64,000 nt of DNA from Algoriphagus sp. GTDB lineage: Bacteria > Bacteroidota > Bacteroidia > Cytophagales > Cyclobacteriaceae. The DNA is taken from contig JAGXQZ010000065.1 of the NCBI GenBank assembly GCA_018336015.1, positions 1 to 64,000 of the forward strand, read 5' to 3'. Shown here piece by piece: positions 33,349 through 42,272 of this stretch (position 1 is its first letter; each line of letters begins with the position of its first letter). Both the position numbers and the translations under genes were made by a program. Below the pieces are notes generated by a model. The model searched no databases and had not been told where the DNA came from. It saw only the letters and a program-made list of their open reading frames with translations.

Positions 33349-34085
33349 CAAATAAAAACTTTTCGTTTGAGCTCGAATTGACTTCCCAAATAGACCCTTC
33401 GGACCTGCTCATCAGCAGCCAGTTCTTCAGCGGTTCCTGCTTTGAGCAATTTTCCTTCAAACATCAAATAGGCACGGTCAGTGATCGAAAGTGTCTCGTT
33501 GACATTGTGATCGGTGATCAGGATGCCAATATTTTTGGTCTTGAGCTTGGCAACGATGGTTTGGATTTCTTCCACTGCAATAGGATCTACCCCTGCAAAT
33601 GGCTCATCCAATAGGACAAATTTAGGATCCACCGCCAACGCCCTTGCGATCTCAGTTCGCCTTCTTTCTCCGCCGGAAAGCACCATGCCGAGATTTTTGC
33701 GCACATGAGTCAAGCTGAACTCCTCCAAGAGGCTTTCCATTTTCTCTTTTTGTTGAGCCTTGGGCATGGTGGTCATTTCCAACACAGCCAGGATATTTTC
33801 CTCCACAGAAAGCTTGCGGAAAACAGATGCTTCCTGAGCCAAATATCCCAACCCGAGCTTTGCGCGCTTGTACATGGGTAAGCCGGTGATGTCTTGATCT
33901 TCCAGAAAAATTTTTCCTTCGTTGGGCTGAATCAAACCCACGATCATGTAAAATGAAGTGGTCTTCCCGGCTCCATTGGGACCAAGTAGCCCCACGATTT
34001 CACCCTGCTCCACTTGCACAGAGATGTCATTGACCACACGGCGGCCTTTGTAGATTTTGACGAGGTGTTCGGCACGGAGCATCAT
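33348..34085 (-). CDS. lptB: LPS export ABC transporter ATP-binding protein
   Basis: A 245-residue ABC ATPase: Walker [18 protein letters not shown]-loop [10 protein letters not shown], signature [15 protein letters not shown], Walker [15 protein letters not shown]-loop ITDHNVNE. The [12 protein letters not shown] block and the short single-domain layout are those of LptB, which powers lipopolysaccharide extraction by LptFG at the inner membrane. The start is the ATG at 34085, one base after the recJ stop; a TTG further upstream would overlap recJ. The stop overlaps the GH3 start. Confidence 0.95.
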   Translation of the reverse strand: MMLRAEHLVKIYKGRRVVNDISVQVEQGEIVGLLGPNGAGKTTSFYMIVGLIQPNEGKIFLEDQDITGLPMYKRAKLGLGYLAQEASVFRKLSVEENILAVLEMTTMPKAQQKEKMESLLEEFSLTHVRKNLGMVLSGGERRRTEIARALAVDPKFVLLDEPFAGVDPIAVEEIQTIVAKLKTKNIGILITDHNVNETLSITDRAYLMFEGKLLKAGTAEELAADEQVRRVYLGSQFELKRKVFI

Positions 34086-34086
34086 A

Positions 34087-35811
34087 TCAGTCAAATTTGA
34101 TGTCTTTCACGTAGAGTTGCAAACTGCTTTTGTCCCGGAAGAAATTCTCCCGCATTTCGGCCACGATATCGAAGCGCATTTTGCCCCGCAGCATGTTGAC
34201 AGTGGTCAGATCGGGATCTTTGGCTCGGTCGGCCATCCCAAATCCGAGGCAAACAGGAGTCGTCACTTGTCCGTCTTGGATGATTTTAAAGCGAAGGTGC
34301 TTGTCTTTGAGCACCGTGACTTCGTCGGCGTAGACGTTATTTATCCGAAATACCGGCTCGGTGTTTCCCGGTCCAAACGGAGCCATTTGCTTTAGGATAT
34401 TGTAAAACTTGTAATTGATCTGATCTAAAAGCAGAATGTCATCTATCTCAATGACCGGCTTGAGATGCGTTTCTTCAATACGACTCCGTACGACCTGTTC
34501 AAATTTTGCTTGAAAAGCAGGTACATTTTCCACGCTAAGGGTAAGTCCTGCGGCATATTTATGCCCACCAAACTGATCCAACAGCTCTGAACACTCGGCG
34601 ATAGCCTCATAAATGTCAAAATCTACCACAGACCTTGCACTTCCTGTAGCTTTATTATTTGACTCGGTAAGGATGATGGTGGGTCTGTAGTATTTTTCTA
34701 TGCATCGGCTAGCTACGATTCCGATCACTCCTTTGTGCCAGTCTTCTTTAAAAAGTACCGTGGAGTTCCATTGGGCTTCTTCTTCACGGATCGCTAGCAT
34801 TTCGAAAGCCTCTTTGGTGATATTTTCATCGAAATTTCTCCGGGTAGAATTGACCTCATCTACCAATTTGGCGCGCTCGATGGCATCATCCAGATTAGGT
34901 GCAATCAGGAGCTCCACGGATGCCTGAGCGTGTTCGAGTCTGCCGGAGGCGTTGATGCGTGGACCGATTTTGAAGACGATGTCCGAAATCTGGATTTCCT
35001 TCTCCACCTTGGACTGCAGGATCAATGCCTTTAATCCCGGACCTGGAGTATTATTGATTCGATCCAATCCGTAATAGGCAAGGATCCTGTTTTCTCCGGT
35101 AATAGGCACGATATCCGCTGCGATACTTACCACGAGCAGGTCGAGGTAAGGGTAGAGGCTAGATTCTTCAATTCCGTGGGTTTTGGCGTAGGCTTGAATA
35201 AGCTTAAAGCCTACCCCGCAGCCACTGAGTTCTTTGTACGGATACATGCAATCCTCCCTTTTGGCATCCAACACCGCTACTGCCTCGGGCAGTTGATCGC
35301 CGGGTGTATGGTGATCGCAGATGATAAAATCTACTCCCAACTCTTTGGCAAGCTTGACCTTATCGATGGCTTTGATCCCACAGTCCAGTGCAATGACCAG
35401 AGAAAAGCCATTTTCTGCGGCGAAGCGGACTCCCCGCTCAGAGATTCCATAGCCTTCCTTATAGCGATCGGGAATGTAAAAATCTACCTGAGGATAGAAG
35501 CCCTTCAAAAAGCTGTACATGAGTGCCACCGCAGTCGTACCATCCACGTCATAATCCCCATAGACCAAAATCTTCTCTTGATTTTTCACTGCCTTTTCGA
35601 TCCGGTTGACCGCAGCATCCATATCCTTCATCAGGAAAGGGTCATGCAACTGGCTCAAACTGGGACGGAAATAATCCTTGGCCTGATCAAAACTTTCTAC
35701 ACCACGGTTGATCAGCATATTGGCCAAGGTAGGATTCACATTGATTTCCTTACCCAGCTTTTCTATGGCAGCTTGTGAGGTTTTAGGTTTTTGTTTCAAG
35801 ACGTACTCCAT
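34087..35811 (-). CDS. recJ: Single-stranded-DNA-specific exonuclease RecJ
   Basis: A 574-residue 5'-3' nuclease of recombination and mismatch repair. DHH-family motifs are present in order: [23 protein letters not shown], the ICDHHTPGD motif with the metal-binding DHH, and [10 protein letters not shown]. The DHHA1 domain carries TGSARSV and [12 protein letters not shown], and a C-terminal OB-like domain follows ([10 protein letters not shown]). It heads a same-strand series with lptB, GH3, the NTR-like gene and a transglycosylase. A -7 element only 13 bases upstream implies a very short leader. Confidence 0.96.
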   Translation of the reverse strand: MEYVLKQKPKTSQAAIEKLGKEINVNPTLANMLINRGVESFDQAKDYFRPSLSQLHDPFLMKDMDAAVNRIEKAVKNQEKILVYGDYDVDGTTAVALMYSFLKGFYPQVDFYIPDRYKEGYGISERGVRFAAENGFSLVIALDCGIKAIDKVKLAKELGVDFIICDHHTPGDQLPEAVAVLDAKREDCMYPYKELSGCGVGFKLIQAYAKTHGIEESSLYPYLDLLVVSIAADIVPITGENRILAYYGLDRINNTPGPGLKALILQSKVEKEIQISDIVFKIGPRINASGRLEHAQASVELLIAPNLDDAIERAKLVDEVNSTRRNFDENITKEAFEMLAIREEEAQWNSTVLFKEDWHKGVIGIVASRCIEKYYRPTIILTESNNKATGSARSVVDFDIYEAIAECSELLDQFGGHKYAAGLTLSVENVPAFQAKFEQVVRSRIEETHLKPVIEIDDILLLDQINYKFYNILKQMAPFGPGNTEPVFRINNVYADEVTVLKDKHLRFKIIQDGQVTTPVCLGFGMADRAKDPDLTTVNMLRGKMRFDIVAEMRENFFRDKSSLQLYVKDIKFD

Positions 35812-35823
35812 GAGTTAAAATTA

Positions 35824-35831
35824 CAAAAGTA
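35824..35831 (-). promoter_or_regulatory. -7 promoter element of the recJ-lptB operon
   Basis: TACTTTTG on the minus strand, exact TAnnTTTG, 13 bases from the ATG, so the transcript would be almost leaderless. Confidence 0.55.
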
Positions 35832-35908
35832 AGTGGGAAGCCTACTTCCCTATTTTTGATTTGAGTGATAGCCTTTAAGCGTACATGTAAGGTAAAAAGT
35901 TCTGAATT

Positions 35909-36109
35909 CTAGGTAGCTCTTTTCTTTTTTTCCTGACGGTAATAAAACCAAAACAGTGCAGGAAATAGTAAAGCCTTCAGTTTCCAGTAATTTTTTTGTT
36001 TGAAAGTCAAGCCTTTGTCAGCATTTACCTCCCTGTACATTTTGGAGGCAACAACCAAATGCCCCAAAATAGCCACAAGCAATACCAAATAGATAATCAG
36101 CTCTTTCAT
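35909..36109 (-). CDS. Small two-helix membrane protein of unknown function (66 aa)
   Basis: A 66-residue protein starting MKELIIYLVLLVAILGHLVV, with a second hydrophobic stretch LKALLFPALFWFYY and a very basic end (RQEKKKRAT). Two membrane helices with a short polar loop are likely. It begins one base after the prmA stop, so it is translationally linked to prmA. No known family is recognised. Confidence 0.68.
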   Translation of the reverse strand: MKELIIYLVLLVAILGHLVVASKMYREVNADKGLTFKQKNYWKLKALLFPALFWFYYRQEKKKRAT

Positions 36110-36110
36110 C

Positions 36111-36938
36111 TTATTCCTTTTGTAAAATCAAAGCTGCCCAATTGTCCTTTTCCGAAGATTTGATCAGATTCAAACCCAATGGTTTTGCAGCATTCACCAA
36201 GTCATCGATGTCCTGCGTATAGAAACCGCTCAGTAAAAGATGCCCTTGGGAAGGCAACAATCCTGCATAAATCGCCATCTCATCGAGCAAGACATTTTTA
36301 TTGATATTGGCTAAGATGATCTCAAAGGGTCCCTGTGGATTTACCTGTCTGATGGTTCCCAATCCCATCCGGGTAGGAAGGCCATTCAGATCGAAGTTTT
36401 CATTGCCATTGTCCACACACCAATCATCAATATCAAAGGCCTCGACCTCCCGAGCACCCAGCAAATGGGCCATAATAGCCAAGATTCCTGTGCCTGAACC
36501 AACGTCCAGTACTCTTCTGCCCTGATGATCCAATTCACCCTGATGACGGAGCATTTGAAAAGTGGTAGCATGATGACCTGTGCCAAAAGACATCTTTGGA
36601 TTGATCACAATCTCATGCTTGAAGTTTGGCTGCGGTTCGTGAAAAGATGCCCTGACATACACCAAATCATCTACGGCAATGGGGTCGTAGTTTTTTTCCC
36701 ATTCTTCGTTCCAGTTCACTTTGGGCATTTTTCCCTCAGTAAGTGAAATTTCCGCAGCTTCTCTGTAGGATTCGATGAGTTGACCAAAGGCTTCACGGTC
36801 AAAGTCTGACTCCGGCGCATAGGCATCGATGCCGGTTTCGGTTTCCAAAAAAGAATCAAAGCCAATCTCCGCCAACTCGGCGATGAGAATTTCCCTGAAT
36901 TCTTCCAGACAAGTGATTTTAAACTCAAGGTAATCCAT
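36111..36938 (-). CDS. prmA: Ribosomal protein L11 methyltransferase
   Basis: A 275-residue methyltransferase that trimethylates ribosomal protein L11. The SAM-binding motif VLDVGSGTGILAI (about 142-154) is followed by EAFDID and ILANINKNVL, the latter matching the NPPY-like ANI motif of PrmA. The block KMSFGTGHHATTFQML before it is a PrmA hallmark. The N-terminal part (1-90) corresponds to the L11-recognition domain. It lies between tpiA and a small membrane protein on the same strand. Confidence 0.95.
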   Translation of the reverse strand: MDYLEFKITCLEEFREILIAELAEIGFDSFLETETGIDAYAPESDFDREAFGQLIESYREAAEISLTEGKMPKVNWNEEWEKNYDPIAVDDLVYVRASFHEPQPNFKHEIVINPKMSFGTGHHATTFQMLRHQGELDHQGRRVLDVGSGTGILAIMAHLLGAREVEAFDIDDWCVDNGNENFDLNGLPTRMGLGTIRQVNPQGPFEIILANINKNVLLDEMAIYAGLLPSQGHLLLSGFYTQDIDDLVNAAKPLGLNLIKSSEKDNWAALILQKE

Positions 36939-36960
36939 AGCAAGTGAAAATAGATGGGTA

Positions 36961-36993
36961 GAAAATAGTCAGGCTTGTGGGATCACAAGCCTG
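36961..36993 (-). terminator. Hairpin after tpiA
   Basis: Perfect 9-bp stem CAGGCTTGT/ACAAGCCTG (36970-36978 with 36985-36993). The minus-strand tail is only ACTATTTTC, so termination is plausible but weak. A second small dyad TCTGTGA/TCACAGA lies at about 37005-37020. Confidence 0.45.
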
Positions 36994-37028
36994 ATGGGAA
37001 ACTAGTCTGTGAGATCACAGATCCTTGA

Positions 37029-37790
37029 TTAGAATGATTTGGCGATGTCCAAGAAATCTCTGGACTTCAGCGACGCTCCACCGATCAATCCTCCATCCAC
37101 ATCGGGTTTGGAGAAAAGCTCTTTGGCGTTACCTGGATTTGCACTGCCGCCGTAAAGGATTGAGGTCGCTTCCGCGATTTCTTTTCCATACTTGGAGGCA
37201 ATGTGGCGACGAAGCGCCAGGTGCATTTCCTGCGCCTGATCTGCAGTGGCTGTCTTGCCCGTACCGATAGCCCAGATAGGTTCGTAAGCAATGACCACCT
37301 TGGAGAAATCTTCAGGTGAAAGGTCAAACAAGCTTGCTGTCAACTGAAATTTCACATTGGATTCATGGGTTCCTGCAGTACGGATTTCCAGCGATTCTCC
37401 GCAGCAGAAGATTGGTATCAAGCCATGGGCAATAGCTTGCTTTACTTTAGCTGCAAGCAGTTCATTACTTTCTTTGAAATATTCTCTACGCTCTGAATGA
37501 CCAAGGATCACATAGTTTACTCCAAAAGAAGCGAGGATTTTTGCAGATACTTCACCTGTGAAGGCTCCAGCTTCTTTGTCTGAGCAGTTTTGAGCGCCTA
37601 GACATACACCGGGAGTATCTCCGATCAGCTTTTTGACAGGATGAATATGGGGAAAAGGAGGATTGAGCACCAAAATGACATCTTTGATGGCCTCATCTTT
37701 ATACATATTGACGATCTCAGAAGTGAGTTTTTGACCTTCATCAAAGGTCAGGTTCATCTTCCAGTTTCCGGCTACGATTTTCTTTCTCAT
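37029..37790 (-). CDS. tpiA: Triosephosphate isomerase
   Basis: A 253-residue TIM-barrel enzyme interconverting dihydroxyacetone phosphate and glyceraldehyde 3-phosphate in glycolysis. Catalytic residues are visible: Lys in GNWKMN (about 8-13), His in ILGHSERR (about 95-102), Glu in VIAYEPIWAIGTG (about 168), and the phosphate loop YGGSANPGN near the C-terminus. Length is standard. A -7 element lies 57 bases upstream, and recX is divergently transcribed from the same 70-base gap. Confidence 0.98.
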   Translation of the reverse strand: MRKKIVAGNWKMNLTFDEGQKLTSEIVNMYKDEAIKDVILVLNPPFPHIHPVKKLIGDTPGVCLGAQNCSDKEAGAFTGEVSAKILASFGVNYVILGHSERREYFKESNELLAAKVKQAIAHGLIPIFCCGESLEIRTAGTHESNVKFQLTASLFDLSPEDFSKVVIAYEPIWAIGTGKTATADQAQEMHLALRRHIASKYGKEIAEATSILYGGSANPGNAKELFSKPDVDGGLIGGASLKSRDFLDIAKSF

Positions 37791-37846
37791 GAGAGGGGTT
37801 GAAATTTTTTAGGTTTGAAAAAACTTGAGCAGAAGGTATTTTGGCT

Positions 37847-37854
37847 CAAAATTA
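37847..37854 (-). promoter_or_regulatory. -7 promoter element of tpiA
   Basis: TAATTTTG on the minus strand, exact TAnnTTTG, 57 bases before the ATG at 37790. It sits immediately before the recX ATG at 37861 on the other strand. Confidence 0.5.
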
Positions 37855-37860
37855 CCAAAA

Positions 37861-38370
37861 ATGTCCACTTGGGGAAAAAATAACCCGGATCAGTCACCAA
37901 AAAAGAATTGGACTCAGGAAGAAGCCAAGGGAAAACTGGAAACCTACTGTGCCTATCAGGAGCGATGTGCTTGGGAAGTGAGGCGGAAGCTTTACGAAAA
38001 AGGAATCCAGGGTAAACCCGCAGATGACCTCATTGAAGAAATGTTCCGAGATGGATTTTTGAATGAGGAGCGATTCGCAAAGTCTTTTGCAAGGGGTAAG
38101 TTTAGACTGAAAAAGTGGGGAAGAGCCAGAATCATCCGGGAATTAAAACTTCGTGAATTCAGCCCAAGCCATATTAAAACCGGACTTTCAGAAATTGACC
38201 CCGAGGAATACTACGATACGCTGTTGACCCAGGCGGAAAAGAAATGGGAAAAAACCAAGGAAAAGGATCCCTATAAAAAACGCTATTTGGTACTTCAGTA
38301 TTTGGTCAGTAAGGGATTTGAGCAAGATCTTATCAAAGAAGCCTTGGAAAGCATTCAGTCCCAAGAATAG
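37861..38370 (+). CDS. recX: Regulatory protein RecX
   Basis: A 169-residue helical protein of the RecX family, which modulates RecA filaments. Three-helix repeats are visible: CAYQERCAWEVRRKLYEKG, then LIEEMFRDGFLNEERFAKSF, ARGKFRLKKWGRARIIREL, and a C-terminal repeat KRYLVLQYLVSKGFEQDL. The start is the ATG at 37861 (MSTWGKNNP); the TTG at 37825 would overlap the tpiA promoter. recA is not in the window. It is divergent from tpiA. Confidence 0.9.
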   Translation: MSTWGKNNPDQSPKKNWTQEEAKGKLETYCAYQERCAWEVRRKLYEKGIQGKPADDLIEEMFRDGFLNEERFAKSFARGKFRLKKWGRARIIRELKLREFSPSHIKTGLSEIDPEEYYDTLLTQAEKKWEKTKEKDPYKKRYLVLQYLVSKGFEQDLIKEALESIQSQE

Positions 38371-38423
38371 CCAACCTAGGGTTTGCCAATCTTAGGACTG
38401 AATAGTTTTAACCTGTAATAGAT

Positions 38424-39227
38424 TTACCAGCTACCCCCTGCGCCACCTCCGCCAAAGGAGCCTCCTCCGAAGCCGCCAAAGCCTCCACCACCGCCAAAGG
38501 AGCCTCTTCCCGAAGAGAAGTCTCCAAATTTACCTCCACCGGAGCCTTTGAGCATATTGGCTAGCATGATGGTGGTCCAGATATCTATTCCTCCGCCTCG
38601 ACCGCCCATGTGATTGTCGTTGTCTTTCCTGTTTTTGATCAGGGGCAAAATCACAAAAAGGAATATGAAGAGCAACAGCAAGAAAATCGCTCCACCGGAG
38701 TTGCCGTCAGAGGTGACTTCCTCGGCTTTGTATTCACCCGAAGCCAACTTGATAATCATATCTGTAGCTTGGTCCAATCCCTGGTAGTACGCCTCCATCT
38801 TGAAATTGGGAAGGATCAGATTGGTGACAATCCGTTTTGCCAAGGCATCAGGGACTGCTCCTTCAAGCCCACGACCGGTAGCAATGAAGACTTTTCGGTC
38901 TTCCATGGCCGCCAAAATCAGGATTCCGTTGTCTTTGGATGTGCCAATTCCCCACTTTTCTCCTAACTGAAAGGAATAATCAGCAATGTCATATTGGCCC
39001 ACCGATCTCATAATCACAATGGCGATCTGGGTAGAAGTACTGTCATTGTAAGCAACCAGCTTTTGCTCTAGCTGTGCAGCCTCTTCAGGACTGAGGGTGC
39101 CTGTGAAATCATTGACCAATCGAGGAGGATTGGGAATTGGAGGGAAATCCTGTGCTATTACTTGAAAGAAGCTCAAGAAAAACAGGGTTGCGAGAAGAAA
39201 AGGATTTTTAGCCAAATGATACGTCAT
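38424..39227 (-). CDS. TPM-domain membrane protein with Gly-rich tail (YgcG type)
   Basis: A 267-residue protein: signal peptide (LLATLFFLSFFQVIAQD), TPM domain (about 40-165, VNDFTGTLSPEEAAQLEQKL, KDNGILILAAMEDRK, FIATGRGLEGAVPD), one membrane helix (GGAIFLLLLFIFLFVILPLI) and a long Gly/Phe/Ser-rich cytoplasmic tail ending GGAGGSW. The start ATG at 39227 lies 20 bases inside the end of the upstream TPM gene; longer in-frame starts would have no signal peptide at the front. LemA-TPM-TPM operons are common in Bacteroidota; TPM domains have been linked to photosystem repair and phosphatase activity in plants, but the bacterial role is unsettled. Confidence 0.88.
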   Translation of the reverse strand: MTYHLAKNPFLLATLFFLSFFQVIAQDFPPIPNPPRLVNDFTGTLSPEEAAQLEQKLVAYNDSTSTQIAIVIMRSVGQYDIADYSFQLGEKWGIGTSKDNGILILAAMEDRKVFIATGRGLEGAVPDALAKRIVTNLILPNFKMEAYYQGLDQATDMIIKLASGEYKAEEVTSDGNSGGAIFLLLLFIFLFVILPLIKNRKDNDNHMGGRGGGIDIWTTIMLANMLKGSGGGKFGDFSSGRGSFGGGGGFGGFGGGSFGGGGAGGSW

Positions 39228-39642
39228 CCGAGAGTTCGTTTTTGTCGCCTTGCGCATCATAGGGGAAGTGTGCCCCCAACTGATCTCCGGCGTGATGGAT
39301 GCCTTCAATAAGGCCTTCTGTAAATTTTCCCTGACGAAAAAGATCTGCCATCAGATCCTTGGTCTTTACCCAAAAATCAGCTGGTACGACAGCATTGATT
39401 CCGGCATCACCCAAGATAGCAAACTTGTGGTCTGCCACAGCTAGATAGATAAGCACGCCATTGCGGTCTTTGGTTTGGTACATCTTGAGCGTCTCAAACA
39501 CCTCTACCGCCCGGTCGAGTACTTCTCCCTTGCAGTGATTTTCGATATGCACTTGGATTTCCCCGGAAGTAAGCGTCTCAGCCTTTTGAATGGCTGAGAC
39601 GATTTGTGCTTTCTGCTCGGGAGAAAATAACTTTTCTGCCAT
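39208..39642 (-). CDS. Soluble TPM-domain protein
   Basis: A 144-residue protein with no signal peptide. It contains a compact TPM domain: QIVSAIQKAETLTSGEIQVHIE at the start, then RNGVLIYLAVADHKFAILGDAGIN, and the acidic DLMADLFRQGKFTEGLIEGI. It overlaps the start of the membrane-bound TPM gene downstream by 20 bases and follows lemA by 8 bases, so all three are one operon. The pair may be soluble and membrane versions of the same activity. Confidence 0.88.
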   Translation of the reverse strand: MAEKLFSPEQKAQIVSAIQKAETLTSGEIQVHIENHCKGEVLDRAVEVFETLKMYQTKDRNGVLIYLAVADHKFAILGDAGINAVVPADFWVKTKDLMADLFRQGKFTEGLIEGIHHAGDQLGAHFPYDAQGDKNELSDDVSFG

Positions 39643-39650
39643 GGGTCGTA

Positions 39651-40241
39651 TTAGAATTGGACAGTTGGAGCTGCTTCAGCGCCTGCTGCAGCTTCGAAAT
39701 ACCCCTTAGTCTCGAAGTTGTACCAACCAGCAAAGATGTTGTTAGGGAATGTTCTCAGATTGGAGTTATACGCCTGAACTGACTCATTGAAGTTTCTTCT
39801 GGCCACAGAAATTCTATTTTCCGTTCCTTCCAGCTGAGCCTGAAGTTCCAGGAAATTTTGGTTGGCTTTCAGATCAGGGTATTTTTCAATAGTGACAAGC
39901 AATCTGCTCAAAGCACCAGAAAGCTGATCCTGAGCCTGTTGAAACTGAGCAAGTTTTTCAGGAGTCAAGTTGCTGGCGTCGATTTGCACAGAGGTTGCTT
40001 TGGATCTGGCTTCAACCACACCTGTGAGGGTTTCCTGCTCAAATTCGGCATAACCTTTTACCGTATTTACCAGGTTAGGAATCAAGTCAGCCCGTCGCTG
40101 GTATTGAGTCTGTACTTCAGCCCACTGACCATTGATGGTTTCTTCTGTTTGCACAAATTGATTGTAAGTCCCAACAGCTTTGGTATAGATGAAAATACCT
40201 ACTACTGCAATGATGAGGATGGGAATCAAGAGTTTTTTCAT
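39651..40241 (-). CDS. lemA: LemA family protein
   Basis: A 196-residue protein with one N-terminal membrane helix (LLIPILIIAVVGIFIYT) and a long helical domain carrying LemA landmarks: VQTEETINGQWAEVQTQYQR, RRADLIPNLVNTVKGYAEFE, then ENRISVARRNFNESVQAYN and FPNNIFAGWYNF. The bulk is expected outside the cytoplasm. First of the lemA-TPM-TPM operon, with a -7 element 68 bases upstream. The molecular function of the family is unclear. Confidence 0.94.
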   Translation of the reverse strand: MKKLLIPILIIAVVGIFIYTKAVGTYNQFVQTEETINGQWAEVQTQYQRRADLIPNLVNTVKGYAEFEQETLTGVVEARSKATSVQIDASNLTPEKLAQFQQAQDQLSGALSRLLVTIEKYPDLKANQNFLELQAQLEGTENRISVARRNFNESVQAYNSNLRTFPNNIFAGWYNFETKGYFEAAAGAEAAPTVQF

Positions 40242-40308
40242 AGTTGGATGTTTGTTTTAAAAACGAGAACATACACGGAAGATCTCGCCTGAGTGTTGTC
40301 TCCAAGGC

Positions 40309-40316
40309 CAAAGTTA
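40309..40316 (-). promoter_or_regulatory. -7 promoter element of lemA-TPM operon
   Basis: TAACTTTG on the minus strand, exact TAnnTTTG, 68 bases before the lemA start. Confidence 0.5.
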
Positions 40317-40324
40317 TCCAAATT

Positions 40325-40345
40325 ATCTTTCGTAAATCGAAAGAT
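40325..40345 (-). terminator. Hairpin overlapping the aspartic protease stop codon
   Basis: Perfect 8-bp inverted repeat ATCTTTCG/CGAAAGAT with a 5-base loop, covering the last base of the protease stop codon. There is no T tail, so it may be an attenuator or protein site rather than a true terminator. Confidence 0.35.
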
Positions 40346-41595
40346 TAAATCTGCTTTTTGAGAAAGATGCTCACCTTGTAGTCACTGTAATTTTCCAGAT
40401 CATTATTGATATACCGGCGCATTTCGAGTTGAATTTCTTTTCCCTCTTCAGATCTGAATAATTTAAAAAGCTCGGTCATTTCCCATAGAAACATGGGAAT
40501 TTTATTGATGGAAAGGATCTCGTCAAAAGGTAAAATGCCTGATTTATAGGCAGGGGATCCTGCCCTCACTTCTCCAATGTAGTAGCGGTTTTCATCATTC
40601 GGTACTTTTTTGACCACCATCCCGCTCATGTCAAATTCGAAGGGATTGTAAAAAGTAGATCCTTTTCTGATGTAAAAAGTATTGGAAGGATAATCCAATA
40701 TCATCCGGGTGCGACCTAAAACTTCCGAACCCAAGCTACCTTTCCTGCCCGTAGCTTTAATTACTGAACTGTAAGAATTTTCCTCCGGATAAGAAGTAAG
40801 AACCTCCCTCATAGTAAGTCCTTTGATCTTTAGCGCATTAACTCTCCCAATAAAGCCGTACAGGACTCCTCCTAAAGACTGACCTAGCTCAGATTCTATA
40901 AAGTTAAGCGGCATGGTAATCTCATCCGAAGTCTCCCGATTGAGAAGTAGCCCGTGATTGGCTCCGGTATCTATCAATAGTTTGGCGTCCAGCTTGGGAC
41001 CAGTCATCTGCTTTATCTTGGCATCGATATAGGCTTTACCGTCTTCTACCGTCATGTTCATTTTCCGATAAAACGGCGGCCTCCATTTGAGAGATCCAGG
41101 TTTATAAAATTCGATCATGCCCTCATCGTAATTGACTTTGATGGGATTGTATTTGAAAAACTCATAGCCAATAATTCCATACACAGGCACTCCAATCACC
41201 GATTCGAGCTCGAAGAAATCCTCCTCTAAGGCTAGCAAACTCTGCATTTCACCTTTGACCCCACCCAGATCTATGGTATTGACGGGAGATACCTGCCCCC
41301 AAATGCTGGTAGCACCATCTGCCCCGACGATGTTGATTCTTCTGGTGTAATTCAAGCCTAAAGCGTCACCCAATTTTTTACTGAATAGGATATTGGATTT
41401 GACTCCGGTGTCTATCAAAAAATTAAGTTTATTATTTCCGTTGATGGATACGGGAAGGATGATGAGACTATTGGATGAGTAAAAAGGAATCTTGACTTTC
41501 CTATGATCCCCCTCTATAAAAAACCCGGGTACTTGGGCTTTTGCCATAAAAGCCAACACAAAAAACCAAAAAGTCAGGGTCCTCCTAAGGATCAT
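40345..41595 (-). CDS. Exported aspartic protease with two DTG motifs and a PDZ domain
   Basis: A 416-residue protein with a signal peptide (WFFVLAFMAKAQ). Two retropepsin-like lobes are present in one chain: FLIDTGVKSNIL (Asp62) and LLIDTGANHGLLL (Asp209), each preceded by a beta-rich stretch. A PDZ domain follows (about 325-405, with GEVRAGSPAYKSGILPFDEILSINKIP). Two DTG lobes in a single chain could form a pepsin-like active site without dimerising. Such PDZ-aspartyl proteases are common in Bacteroidota and act in the periplasm; substrates are unknown. It stands alone, upstream of lemA on the same strand, with divergent fur on the other side. Confidence 0.86.
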   Translation of the reverse strand: MILRRTLTFWFFVLAFMAKAQVPGFFIEGDHRKVKIPFYSSNSLIILPVSINGNNKLNFLIDTGVKSNILFSKKLGDALGLNYTRRINIVGADGATSIWGQVSPVNTIDLGGVKGEMQSLLALEEDFFELESVIGVPVYGIIGYEFFKYNPIKVNYDEGMIEFYKPGSLKWRPPFYRKMNMTVEDGKAYIDAKIKQMTGPKLDAKLLIDTGANHGLLLNRETSDEITMPLNFIESELGQSLGGVLYGFIGRVNALKIKGLTMREVLTSYPEENSYSSVIKATGRKGSLGSEVLGRTRMILDYPSNTFYIRKGSTFYNPFEFDMSGMVVKKVPNDENRYYIGEVRAGSPAYKSGILPFDEILSINKIPMFLWEMTELFKLFRSEEGKEIQLEMRRYINNDLENYSDYKVSIFLKKQI

Positions 41596-41792
41596 TGGGC
41601 GGGGTGTTTTCTCTTTTTAAGTTAAGCAGTTTTGTTGAGCTACTTAGCCTTAAACACCAAAGACCCTTAAAATTGTTGCAGACAATTTGCTTTCTCTTTA
41701 ATTAGATTGATATCAAATTAAGCAAGGTGAAGGATACCGGGTTGTCAAAAAATCCAGAATAAATCATCTTTATTTTTCAATCCATTAAAAAA

Positions 41793-42272
41793 ATGGCGGA
41801 TACGGCCCTGATAGAAAAAGCAAAAAAAATCTTTGAGAACTTCCTGATCAAGCAAGGAAACCGCAAAACCCCGGAGCGTTTTTCGGTCATTGATGAGCTT
41901 TATCTCCTGCCAGAAGATGAGCATATCGACGTAGAAGGCCTTTTTCTCAAAATGAGAAACAAAGGCTACACCATCAGCAGGGCTACGATTTACAATACCT
42001 TGGATCTCTTGGTAGAAAGTGGCTTGGCGGTCAAGCACCAGTTCAAAGATAAGGTCGCACTCTACGAGCAGGCACTTACTTACAAGCATCATGACCACCA
42101 TGTATGCAATCAGTGCCGAAAAATTCGGGAATTTTCCGATCCGAAGATCAATGAGATCAAAGAAGCCATGGGCAGGGAATTTCAATCAGGCATTACAAGC
42201 CACTCTTTGGTACTCTATGGAGATTGTAAAATCGAAAACTGCGAAAATCTCAACGCTGTCCCTGCTTTTTGA
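41793..42272 (+). CDS. Fur-family transcriptional regulator
   Basis: A 159-residue metalloregulator. The winged helix-turn-helix (about 20-90, GYTISRATIYNTLDLLVESGL) is followed by the metal-binding dimerisation domain with HHDHHVCNQCRKIREF and a second CxxxxC-type pair in YGDCKIENC, the two halves of a structural zinc site. It could be Fur (iron), Zur or PerR; the sequence alone does not decide. The gene overlaps the convergent SRPBCC gene by 23 bases at its 3' end. A TTTGATATCAAT-like palindrome near 41705-41720 upstream is a possible operator. Confidence 0.92.
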   Translation: MADTALIEKAKKIFENFLIKQGNRKTPERFSVIDELYLLPEDEHIDVEGLFLKMRNKGYTISRATIYNTLDLLVESGLAVKHQFKDKVALYEQALTYKHHDHHVCNQCRKIREFSDPKINEIKEAMGREFQSGITSHSLVLYGDCKIENCENLNAVPAF

